Of a stretch of 8,722 nucleotides of DNA, positions 1 to 5,888 are shown piece by piece. The notes below the pieces were generated by a model. The model had not been told where the DNA came from, ran no database searches, and saw nothing but the letters and a program-made list of their open reading frames with translations. The stretch covers positions 1 to 8,722 of the forward strand of contig CAYRFQ010000172.1 in NCBI GenBank assembly GCA_964423615.1, given 5' to 3'. Position 1 is the stretch's first letter. Every line of letters starts with the position of its first letter. The translations under genes and the position numbers were made by a program. The DNA comes from CAYRFQ01 sp964423615. Its GTDB lineage: Bacteria; Planctomycetota; Planctomycetia; Gemmatales; Gemmataceae.

Positions 1-263
1 TGCGCACGCTGTGTCTACCTTGTTTGCGAAGAATAAGTGCAAAACTCTAGTCTGAGAAGCGAGTTTGATGTGAAACGCCAGTTGTTTGACGAGAGCGGAG
101 TTGGGATGTCTGGCAATGTCCGCAAAGAAGTTTTCCAAGGCTTCCTTATTTTCCAATTGTTTTGGTTCCCGTTGTTGCTCTGAGATCGAACTCGGGTCTT
201 TCGGCAAACCCTTTGGCTCTTTCCTTCCAGAGTTTGTCGGAGAACATCAGCATAGTCAAGCAT
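1..263 (-). pseudogene. 5' part of an unidentified gene with two apparent +1 frameshifts; runs off the left edge
   Basis: I do not recognise this family. A start ATG at 263-261 has a strong ribosome binding site (AGGAG at 275-271, 7-nt spacer) and overlaps the end of the EEP gene by 8 bp, so the two genes look translationally coupled. The frame opens MLDYADVL, but the protein-like sequence then moves to a second frame (DKLWKERAK, from 238) and a third (GLPKDPSSISEQQ, from 210), which stays open to base 1. Removing one base near 239 and one of the G run at 209-211 gives an 87-residue N-terminus rich in charged, helix-forming residues, including ALENFFADIARHPNSALVKQ. No signal peptide or membrane segment is visible. 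The frame reconstruction is inference. The gene may be decaying or the sequence may contain errors; a real chain could also start in another frame (ATG at 253 or 247). Confidence 0.5.
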
Positions 264-1258
264 CGTGGTGCTCCTGGGACAGCTGCAAAACACCATGGAC
301 AGGCAAGTGGTCGGAAACCCCTGCCGGGTTCCCTTGGTTCCATCGAAACGAAGAAGGGCGGCCGTCTTCTTCAAAGAGCAGTGGATGGACGACGATGCCC
401 AGTTCAGCTTCGATCAGATACGGAGCATTATCAGTGAGTAACGTACCACTGACAAGGATTTGGTCGAACGTGGGCCACTCGTTGGTCTGTCGCCAAAAAT
501 ACGTTCCAGCCGCATCTGGGATCACAATAGTCTCTGGACGATGTGGTAATCTTTCTCCCAAATGGCGCCAAGCACTATTGTACAACCGGACTCTTTTCGT
601 GTCTTTGTCAGTGTAACGATGAGGACTGCGTGAACTGGCCCGGTCCCGGAGAGCATAGAGCCGGTCCTCCATAAGGCCATAGGGTGGTTCGTTGAAGTCA
701 ACCATGAGGACAACATGACGTTGTTCTGGCTGTTGGACTTCTTGCAAAAAATCATAGATTTGAGTGCCCAGGTAGCGAGCCAGATCCCCCCGCCGGTGTT
801 CGCTGGCATTTCCCCCCAAACGGGCTGTCCAGTGACAAACGTAAAAGCAAATTCTTTGTTCGGCCCAAGTTACATCGACTGAACCCATCGGCCGCGTGGT
901 GCGAGGCATATCCGGCGGGAGGAGTAAGTCCGGAGAAGTTCCCAACTCCGAACGATACAGAACAGGCAATTTGAAACTCTGCACGGGAACGATTCGTGTC
1001 CAGAGAGACAGCCTGGTAGCTTGGAAATACGCGATCCCGAAGATCCAACGCTGCCTGCTCTGTGATTTCTCCCAGAGCTACAACATCGGGAGGACCGGGA
1101 AAAGCCTCTCGGAAAATGGTTTCTATCCGCTCGCTTTTGCCACGGTATTCTTCGGGACTGTTGGGCCATCGCTGCTCACCAATGCGGTCTTGGTCGAAAT
1201 GACCAAACGATTGCACATTCCACCAACAAAAATGAAGTCGTTCTTGCGGCGCTGACAT
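256..1258 (-). pseudogene. Endonuclease/exonuclease/phosphatase (EEP) family protein, frameshifted
   Basis: The two halves of one EEP-fold metal-dependent hydrolase lie in different frames: 1258 to about 965, and 963 to 256. The total of 1003 bp is 333 codons plus a stop plus exactly one base. Dropping the extra base at about 964 joins AEFQIA to VLYRSELG, which reads as a natural core strand. In the restored 333-aa chain the family motifs appear in order: N14 in WWNVQSF, E64 in ALGEI (metal ligand), H142 in VCHWTAR, D187 and N189 in VDFNEPP, D265 in FDQIL and the terminal SDH at 315-317. Members of this fold cut phosphodiester bonds in nucleic acids, lipids or small molecules; nothing here fixes the substrate. 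No signal peptide is visible, so it is probably cytoplasmic. The ATG at 1258 has only a weak G-rich upstream stretch. Because every motif survives, the lesion is recent, an error, or read through by frameshifting. Confidence 0.8.
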
Positions 1259-1420
1259 TTAGTCCAACCCATTGTGGATTGTGATGTCGGGTTCCAAGTC
1301 GATTTTTCTTTTGGCCGAAGGCCAACCTCACAGTAGCCTTGTCAGAATGGCCGGGTAGTTGAGCGTCTTGTGCCAATAGCCTCGGGCGACCGTTTCATGA
1401 GCCACCCAAGGTCTCAAGAA

Positions 1421-2536
1421 TCAATCGTTTACTGGCGAGCCAATCACTACTGGACCAGCACATTTCCCCGGTGCGTAAGGAGCCAATTGCGGAGCCAACC
1501 ACTGGATAGCCTCAGGGAAGAACGATTTCGCAGTCCGGAGATTGTGACGACCTCGCGGACTGTAACTCACGGTCGGCTGGATTCCTTGATTGTGAGCGTG
1601 ATAGAGAAAACTCTCGATTTGAGCATCGAGGTTGAACTCGTCCCGCCCACCATAGGCCACAAACATCGACAATTCACCGGGCTTGAGCTGGGTTCGGATC
1701 ATTATCTCAACAGGGTTATCGCGGGCCATACCGGCTATGGCACACCCTCCACGACCGTAAAGCGGAGTAATGAGTTGTCGGACCGTTATTGGAAAGATAC
1801 CAGCGTAAATACCAAGAGGCTCAAAAACGCAGTCGATGTTGGTCCGCCAACAAGCGCAGTCCGGACGAAAATTCCCAAAATATTTCCCACGACAGTCGAT
1901 CCAACGAGTATTCAAAGGGGGATAAATCCCCAGCACGATGCCGAACCGGTCTCGGTGCTTGATCCCATGGTGATACGCTGCCCCACCACCAAGAGAAACC
2001 CCACCAAGCACGTGGGCTTTTCGTTCTGGACGAATCGGATAATGGTTGTTGACGAATTTCCAAACATCACAAAGCAAGTAGTCACCGTAGCGGCCCAGCC
2101 GCGTGTTCAGGAACCCGCTATGCTGATCCGTAAAGCCACCTCGTCCAGCTTTCGTTCCGTCCGGAATGGCAATGATCGTCGGCGGAAGCTGTCCGCAAGC
2201 CATGGCACGGTCCACACTCGTGATGGCTTCCTGGAGGAATTGACTTTCGTCGGCTCCAAAGCTGTGCAACCACAGCATTATCGGATATTGCTGATGTGGG
2301 TCAAAATGGGGAGGCAGATAGACATACAAGTCCCGCTTTTGTTGCAAAGCGGCCGACCAAATGCGACAATCCCTCCCGTGGTTGTTCGTATGATCGACAA
2401 CATGTCCACATAAGCTTCGGTTGAGGCGTTTAATGCAACCCCGAAATCGACGCCCAATGGCTGCGGCGTCAGAGACCCAGCAAGTCATCAGAACCACGAC
2501 AAAAATCGCGACAAGAAGGGGATGATGGCGTTTCAC
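1421..2536 (-). CDS. Secreted alpha/beta-hydrolase, putative esterase (esterase D / PF00756-like)
   Basis: This is a 371-aa serine hydrolase. With the GTG start at 2536, residues 2-5 (KRHH) form a basic n-region, a hydrophobic core follows (LLVAIFVVVLM), and an SDAAA site near residue 26 suits signal peptidase I, so export is likely. The body shows YVYLPPHFDP and an HSFGADE oxyanion-type segment, the nucleophile elbow GVSLGG (Ser181), the acid YGGRDEF (Asp299) and the catalytic His331 in RGRHN: a full triad in family order. Such enzymes hydrolyse carboxylic esters, often of plant or microbial polymers; the substrate here is unknown. The GTG is chosen because AGGA (2548-2545) sits 8 nt upstream. 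An in-frame ATG at 2575 would add 13 residues but has no ribosome binding site and falls beside a tandem repeat. The many cysteines (for example CRG and DCACW) suggest disulfides. The gene precedes the EEP gene by 162 bp on the same strand. Confidence 0.85.
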   Translation of the reverse strand: MKRHHPLLVAIFVVVLMTCWVSDAAAIGRRFRGCIKRLNRSLCGHVVDHTNNHGRDCRIWSAALQQKRDLYVYLPPHFDPHQQYPIMLWLHSFGADESQFLQEAITSVDRAMACGQLPPTIIAIPDGTKAGRGGFTDQHSGFLNTRLGRYGDYLLCDVWKFVNNHYPIRPERKAHVLGGVSLGGGAAYHHGIKHRDRFGIVLGIYPPLNTRWIDCRGKYFGNFRPDCACWRTNIDCVFEPLGIYAGIFPITVRQLITPLYGRGGCAIAGMARDNPVEIMIRTQLKPGELSMFVAYGGRDEFNLDAQIESFLYHAHNQGIQPTVSYSPRGRHNLRTAKSFFPEAIQWLAPQLAPYAPGKCAGPVVIGSPVND

Positions 2537-2544
2537 GGAGAAGT

Positions 2545-2548
2545 TCCT
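2545..2548 (-). promoter_or_regulatory. Ribosome binding site that decides the esterase start
   Basis: AGGA on the minus strand lies 8 nt upstream of the GTG at 2536. The upstream ATG at 2575 has nothing comparable, which is the main reason for preferring the shorter protein with a classical signal-peptide n-region. Confidence 0.5.
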
Positions 2549-2576
2549 GGGTGGCAAAACAAGGGACAGCGTCATG

Positions 2577-2622
2577 GTGGTCGTTCACAATCGATGGTCG
2601 TTCGGTAGAATGATCGTTCGGT
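2577..2622. repeat. Three tandem copies of a TGGTCGTTC-type repeat upstream of the esterase
   Basis: On the plus strand, ATGGTCGTTCGGT (2594-2606) and ATGATCGTTCGGT (2610-2622) differ at one base and are 16 bp apart. A third, diverged copy (TGGTCGTTC, 2578-2586) lies 17 bp before the first of them. They sit 41-86 bp upstream of the preferred esterase start, where a regulator binding direct repeats could act. The regulator is unknown and the function is inference; chance or slippage duplication is possible. Confidence 0.6.
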
Positions 2623-2984
2623 GAGGATCAGCGACCTCTTTTCGTTTCGACAGTTTGGGTTGGATTTCGGCAGTTGAGTCGTCGAACTTTGGGACTCTTT
2701 CAAGACAATGCGGTCCGAATTAACGCATTTGAACGAATCTAGAGGTTTTTTGGATTTTTTCGGAAGAGACGCTTGGAATTGTTTTTGCGGTACAAGAAAT
2801 CGCGAATCGACCTTGTCTCTTTCAAGCAAGACTCACTGGACATTTAGTTTTTTGCCCCCAGAACGGCCAATTTGCAAGATATCTCCGGATTCTAGCGAAT
2901 TTAAGAGCTTGTGACGTTGATTGCACAATGTGGCATGTATTTGTTACCAGCGATCAGGAAGGCTGGGGCAGTGGGAAAATTCTG

Positions 2985-3003
2985 GAAACATTACGAATGT
3001 TTC
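2985..3003. repeat. Perfect 8-bp inverted repeat (operator-like dyad)
   Basis: GAAACATT and AATGTTTC are separated by ACG, giving a 19-bp two-fold symmetric site. The size suits a dimeric DNA-binding protein. No T run follows, so it is not a terminator. It lies about 280 bp upstream of the gene at 3280 and 450 bp upstream of the esterase, so its target is unclear. Confidence 0.5.
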
Positions 3004-3020
3004 TTATCAATTTGCGTATA

Positions 3021-3033
3021 CTTACATTGTAAG
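3021..3033. repeat. 13-bp palindrome CTTACA-T-TGTAAG
   Basis: This perfect dyad with 6-bp arms around one base starts 18 bp after the dyad ending at 3003. A GTATAC palindrome (3016-3021) abuts it. The cluster of symmetric AT-rich sites looks like a regulatory region, although no clear promoter is attached. Confidence 0.4.
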
Positions 3034-3279
3034 AATGAGTCGTTGTTGCCTTCGCGGGTAACGCTCTGGGTGAGATAAAGCATCTCTTCTTTCGGACTCC
3101 CTTCCAAGAGTCGAGTTTGCCGAGTTTTTTGTACCATCAAGAAGCCCATCTATCTCATCCTTCGTCCGTTCCACTACGAATGGATTTTTGGAACCGACCG
3201 CAAGGTTTTTGGGTAGCACCAATCGAACACGATACAACTTTCTGCTTTTGAAGTTTTCCAGTAAGCACTGAGGGTCATC

Positions 3280-3492
3280 ATGGCAAGCAAAAGATTAACG
3301 GTCGCCCAGCGCCGAGAAATTTTCCAAGCTCTAGTAGACACACAAGACGAGATGCCGTTGCAAGTTCGCGAATCGTACAAGATCGTCACGGAAAAGTTTT
3401 CGATTACCGATTCGCAGCTCCGACAAATCGAAAATGAGGGCATCGAAAAACAGTGGCCTCCCTTGAATGAACCCATTCCTTCGGTCGCGTAA
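3280..3492 (+). CDS. Small helix-turn-helix protein resembling sigma-factor region 4
   Basis: This 70-aa cytoplasmic protein has the ATG at 3280 and a TGAGGG ribosome binding site 5 nt upstream. Residues 5-20 form a basic helix (RLTVAQRREIFQALVD). Residues 34-57 (through EKFSITDSQLRQIENEGIEK) match the style of the sigma70 region 4.2 helix-turn-helix, where a VRQIE..AL.K recognition helix is typical. It ends in a WPPL motif and a short tail. From memory, proteins of this size and pattern recur across planctomycetes without a known function; I could not search. DNA binding is inference. It stands alone, about 700 bp from the esterase, and is closed by a strong terminator 72 bp downstream, so it is probably monocistronic. 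Confidence 0.8.
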   Translation: MASKRLTVAQRREIFQALVDTQDEMPLQVRESYKIVTEKFSITDSQLRQIENEGIEKQWPPLNEPIPSVA

Positions 3493-3563
3493 CGTCTTGT
3501 CACCTTGATGGTTTCCCAGGGATCAGGGATGTCCTCCAAGCGTCTTTCAGCTACGCCTAAAAT

Positions 3564-3593
3564 AAAAGCTCTCGGAATTTTCCGAGAGCTTTT
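3564..3593. terminator. Bidirectional Rho-independent terminator
   Basis: The GC-rich stem GCTCTCGG (3568-3575) / CCGAGAGC (3582-3589) has a 6-nt AATTTT loop. A tracts (3564-3567) and T tracts (3590-3593) pair below it, giving a T run after the hairpin on both strands. It lies between two convergent units, the 70-aa gene on the plus strand and the metal-transport operon on the minus strand, and can end both. Confidence 0.85.
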
Positions 3594-3642
3594 GTATTGC
3601 TACCCGCTCGACCAAGCCACATCTTCACTCGGAACTCACGAA

Positions 3643-3711
3643 CTTAATCGCCTCGACCTACCGGCGCAGTCGCGAGGTGAGCAGGATCCTCAAAGTCACA
3701 AACTCGATTAA
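3643..3711. repeat. Inverted repeat in the 3' region of the metal-transport operon
   Basis: CTTAATCG (3643-3650) and CGATTAAG (3704-3711) form a perfect 8-bp outer stem. Inside, CCTCG (3651-3655) and CGAGG (3673-3677) can form a second hairpin. It begins 27 bp after the ATPase stop codon and lies before the terminator at 3564-3593. It could be an RNA 3' structure that slows decay; the role is inference. Confidence 0.35.
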
Positions 3712-3737
3712 GGGCCACTAACCCAAGAAACGGCCAA

Positions 3738-4544
3738 TCAACCACTCGAGAGTTTCCGAGGCTTGGGGGCGTCCGGGCGAATGACGTGAGACTCAGAATG
3801 CGAGTGACGGTAGATTCCGGCCCCAGTGCCGTAGGTCTCGTGAAGTTTGTCCCCTTGGAGAATCTCTTCCGGCCGACCAGAACATTCGACACGGCCGTCC
3901 TTCAAGCACAACACCTGATGAGCATGCTGGTTGACAATGCTGAGGTCGTGCGAAACAAGAACCATGGTGACCTTCGATTCCTCGTTGAGGCGGGCGATCA
4001 ACTCGTAAAACTCTTCCTGGTCCTGGAAGTCAATCCCGGCGGCGGGTTCGTCAAGAAGGAGCAATTCGGGTTCGGGGTGCAACGCAAGGGCCATCAGAAT
4101 GCGTTGGAGTTCTCCCCCCGACAAGTTTTCCACGGGCTTGTGGAGCATCAGAGTAGGACGTTGAAAAACTCGAGCCAACAGCTTCAGAATCGTCTGGTCC
4201 GTTCGCCGAGAGATCCCCAGGAAGATCGGAAGGCTTTGGAGAGCCAGACCCATCAAATCACGGACAGTCAGAGGCAATTTGGCGTCGATGTTGAGTTTTT
4301 GAGGCACATACCCGATGTGTTTGGGACTGCGGCGGCTGTGGTCGTGCCCACAAAAGAACTGAATCTCACCTCGGTACGGAATTTCTTTGAGCAAGGCCTT
4401 CAGGAGCGTGGTTTTGCCCGATCCGTTTAACCCGATGAGGGCGTTGATGCAACCGCGTTCGAGTTCGGCATTCACGCCCCTGAGTATTTCCGTACCACCG
4501 AGAGTGACCCGCACGTCTTGGAGACGAATGAACGGAGTGCTCAT
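3738..4544 (-). CDS. ABC transporter ATP-binding protein, metal-uptake (ZnuC/MntB) type
   Basis: This 268-aa protein is an ABC nucleotide-binding subunit that powers import through a membrane permease. All catalytic elements are present: Walker A GLNGSGKT (38-45), Q-loop Gln82 in YVPQ, the family-like NIDAKLPLTVRDL segment (85-97), signature LSGGE (141-145), Walker B LLLLDEP (161-167) and the switch His199 in VSHD. Length and motif order match ABC ATPases of the zinc/manganese/iron family. The C-terminal extension carries a histidine cluster, YRHSHSESH (245-253), which could bind metal. The ATG at 4544 overlaps the stop of the binding-protein gene by 4 bp (ATGA), showing a coupled operon. No permease gene follows: a structured spacer and a terminator come next. 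The metal cannot be read from the sequence. Confidence 0.9.
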   Translation of the reverse strand: MSTPFIRLQDVRVTLGGTEILRGVNAELERGCINALIGLNGSGKTTLLKALLKEIPYRGEIQFFCGHDHSRRSPKHIGYVPQKLNIDAKLPLTVRDLMGLALQSLPIFLGISRRTDQTILKLLARVFQRPTLMLHKPVENLSGGELQRILMALALHPEPELLLLDEPAAGIDFQDQEEFYELIARLNEESKVTMVLVSHDLSIVNQHAHQVLCLKDGRVECSGRPEEILQGDKLHETYGTGAGIYRHSHSESHVIRPDAPKPRKLSSG

Positions 4545-5536
4545 TTGAGACCTTTTGCCAGGTTTTCGATATTGGCCTTCATCGCCTCGACGTAGTAATC
4601 CGCTGTGAGTTCGGCGCCAGGAACGACCTTCTCGATTGTATTGAACTCAACAAGGGAAACTTTGGGGATTTCATCCTCGTCCTGCTTAAGTGTCTCCGCT
4701 TGCTTTTTGTAAGCGTCTTCGAGGCGTTCTTTCAGGGTGTTGGCCCGTTGCTTGGGGGCCCCAGGCTCGAAGATGACCACCCGAGCCTTACTCTCAATGC
4801 TCGCTTCCACAATTTGGATGAACTCGTCCACGCCCGCACCACCGATGTCTCGGTTGTCCTTGATCGACTTGACGACTTTGAGGCCGAAAGTCTTGCGGAA
4901 ATACTTCAACGAATCGTGCAGCGGAACGATAGGGTGTTTCTCGAGGTTCTCGAATTTCTTCGTCCCGAATTCTTTCAACTTCTGAAGTTCTTTGATGTAC
5001 TCGGCAGCGTTTTGGGTGTAAGTCTCTTTGTGTTCGGGAGCAACCTCAATGAGTTTGTCGCGGATGATCTCCACCATCTTGGAAGCTGGCTCGATGCCCA
5101 ACCAGGCGTGAGGATCGGGACGGCCGTCCTTTTGAGGAACTCCAAGGTCTTCGGGCAGTAAGTCGCCAATTCGGATGACTTTGAGCTTTTTGTTGCCGGA
5201 ACTGCTGACGATCGCTTGGAACCAGTTGTCGAGACCGAGGCCGTTGACCAAAAAGATGTCGGCGCCGACTGCTTCGGTGACATCGGCTGCCGAGGGCTCA
5301 CCATAATCGTGGGGGCCGACACTTTTGCACAAGCTCCGGACTTTGACGTGGTCTCCGCCGACGTTCTTCACAAAGCAATACAACGCCGGGAACGACACGA
5401 GGACCTTGGGCCCTTCGCCTTCGGTTTCTTCCCATGGGTCGTGGGCTGGGGTACAGCCATTGACGAACAACAATCCCATCCCGATGATCGCGACGAACAT
5501 CCTGACGAACAAACGCCACCGCTGATTTCTCTTCAT
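4541..5536 (-). CDS. Metal-binding lipoprotein, ABC substrate-binding (ZnuA/TroA, SBP_bac_9) family
   Basis: This 331-aa protein captures a divalent metal outside the membrane and hands it to an ABC permease. The N-terminus has a basic start (MKRNQRWR), a hydrophobic segment and a lipobox ending VNGC (Cys28), so it is probably lipid-anchored. Three conserved histidine ligands are visible: His76 in GPHDYGEPSAAD, His143 in DPHAWLG and His207 in PLHDSLKYF. The fourth ligand would lie in the C-terminal lobe near IFEPG (Glu257) or VEFNT (Glu297); I cannot assign it. The long central helix (about 150-195) and charged 265-290 segment fit the family. There is no His-rich loop of the kind seen in many Zn-specific members, so Mn or Fe is as likely as Zn. 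The start at 5536 is chosen over an in-frame ATG at 5608 because that ATG falls on the promoter -35 box; GGTGA precedes it by 4 nt. Confidence 0.9.
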   Translation of the reverse strand: MKRNQRWRLFVRMFVAIIGMGLLFVNGCTPAHDPWEETEGEGPKVLVSFPALYCFVKNVGGDHVKVRSLCKSVGPHDYGEPSAADVTEAVGADIFLVNGLGLDNWFQAIVSSSGNKKLKVIRIGDLLPEDLGVPQKDGRPDPHAWLGIEPASKMVEIIRDKLIEVAPEHKETYTQNAAEYIKELQKLKEFGTKKFENLEKHPIVPLHDSLKYFRKTFGLKVVKSIKDNRDIGGAGVDEFIQIVEASIESKARVVIFEPGAPKQRANTLKERLEDAYKKQAETLKQDEDEIPKVSLVEFNTIEKVVPGAELTADYYVEAMKANIENLAKGLK

Positions 5537-5579
5537 GGATTCACCCGGCTGCAGAACTACTTTGCGTAAACTATTTGGA

Positions 5580-5608
5580 ATTGTAGCAAACACGTTTCGG
5601 GAGTCCAA
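5580..5608 (-). promoter_or_regulatory. Sigma70-type promoter for the metal-transport operon
   Basis: Read on the minus strand, TTGGAC (5608-5603) and TACAAT (5585-5580) are separated by exactly 17 bp, close to the consensus. Transcription would start near 5573, giving a leader of about 37 nt to the lipoprotein ATG at 5536. The spacer holds a small dyad, AAAC-AC-GTTT (5588-5597), where a repressor could bind. No recognised Fur, Zur or MntR box is seen. Confidence 0.65.
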
Positions 5609-5612
5609 TTCG

Positions 5613-5643
5613 GCGTTGGCGGGCTTCCTCCCCCTGCCAACGC
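5613..5643. repeat. GC-rich hairpin just upstream of the metal-operon promoter
   Basis: GCGTTGGC (5613-5620) and GCCAACGC (5636-5643) are perfect 8-bp arms. The stem can extend to 11 bp with one G-T pair around a 9-nt loop. It lies 5 bp upstream of the -35 box and so would not be in the transcript. It may be an operator or an intergenic repeat; no T run follows. Confidence 0.45.
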
Positions 5644-5693
5644 ACGCAAAACAGAGAAACCAATTTCCAGTCCCTCGTATTGTCGTTCTGAAC

Positions 5694-5738
5694 CACGAAG
5701 CAGCGCCAGATCGTAGCCACGACCGTCAGGCCGTGGAA
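5694..5738 (+). repeat. Hairpin-bearing repeat element, copy A (related to 8635-8679)
   Basis: The 25 bases 5694-5718 match 8635-8659 at 20 positions, sharing CGAAG, AGCG, AGATC and TAGCC. An 8-bp stem with a GTCA loop follows (5717-5736), closed by GGAA. The stem has one A-C mismatch. The alignment with copy B is ungapped across the whole element, with about 33 of 47 bases identical. A further 8-bp inverted repeat, CCACGAAG (5693-5700) and CTTCGTGG (5780-5787), encloses it. It lies between the divergent metal operon and tpiA, about 150 bp before the tpiA start. Confidence 0.6.
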
Positions 5739-5888
5739 AGAGCGAGTATTTCTTGGTTCGGCGTTTTCGTACTGAGCCCCTTCGTGGCCCAGAACAAACA
5801 ACCAATATAGCCAGACCACTCGTCGACAAATCCCTAAAACGACACCATCTGACTCTCGAATACCAAACTTGCACAAGGAGCAATCACG

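Larger units (their letters stand above)
2623..3279. other. Long intergenic region between the esterase and the small HTH gene
   Basis: No convincing gene is seen in these 657 bases. The stretch is more AT-rich than the genes around it and has several T runs (near 2745-2760 and 2850). The short open frames have poor protein character and no ribosome binding sites. The visible structure is two perfect dyads (2985-3003 and 3021-3033). A weak sigma70-like pair, TTGGGT (3209) and GATACA (3231), could serve the gene starting at 3280 but matches the consensus poorly. Confidence 0.5.

Noticed and set aside
940..990. Programmed +1 frameshift in the EEP gene
   Set aside because: The junction GCC-T-GTT lacks a stop codon or slow codon at the shift point and any obvious stimulatory hairpin, so a mutation or sequence error is simpler.
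1311..1325. Hairpin TTGGCC-TTC-GGCCAA between the esterase and EEP genes
   Set aside because: The stem is perfect but is followed by AAGAAAAAT on the transcribed minus strand, with no U run, so it is not supported as a terminator.
1370..2413. Long plus-strand open frame (347 codons) opposite the esterase
   Set aside because: The minus-strand esterase has a signal peptide and full catalytic triad. The plus-strand translation has no recognisable domain and no ribosome binding site, so it is an antisense shadow.
2572..2829. 85-codon minus-strand frame overlapping the esterase ATG at 2575 by an ATGA junction
   Set aside because: The overlap looks like an operon junction, but the translation has low-complexity, non-protein-like composition in AT-rich DNA with no ribosome binding site, and the esterase more likely starts at 2536.
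3022..3237. 71-codon minus-strand frame with a TTG start
   Set aside because: It has a rare start codon, no ribosome binding site and no conserved pattern, and it ends inside a palindrome; it is probably chance.
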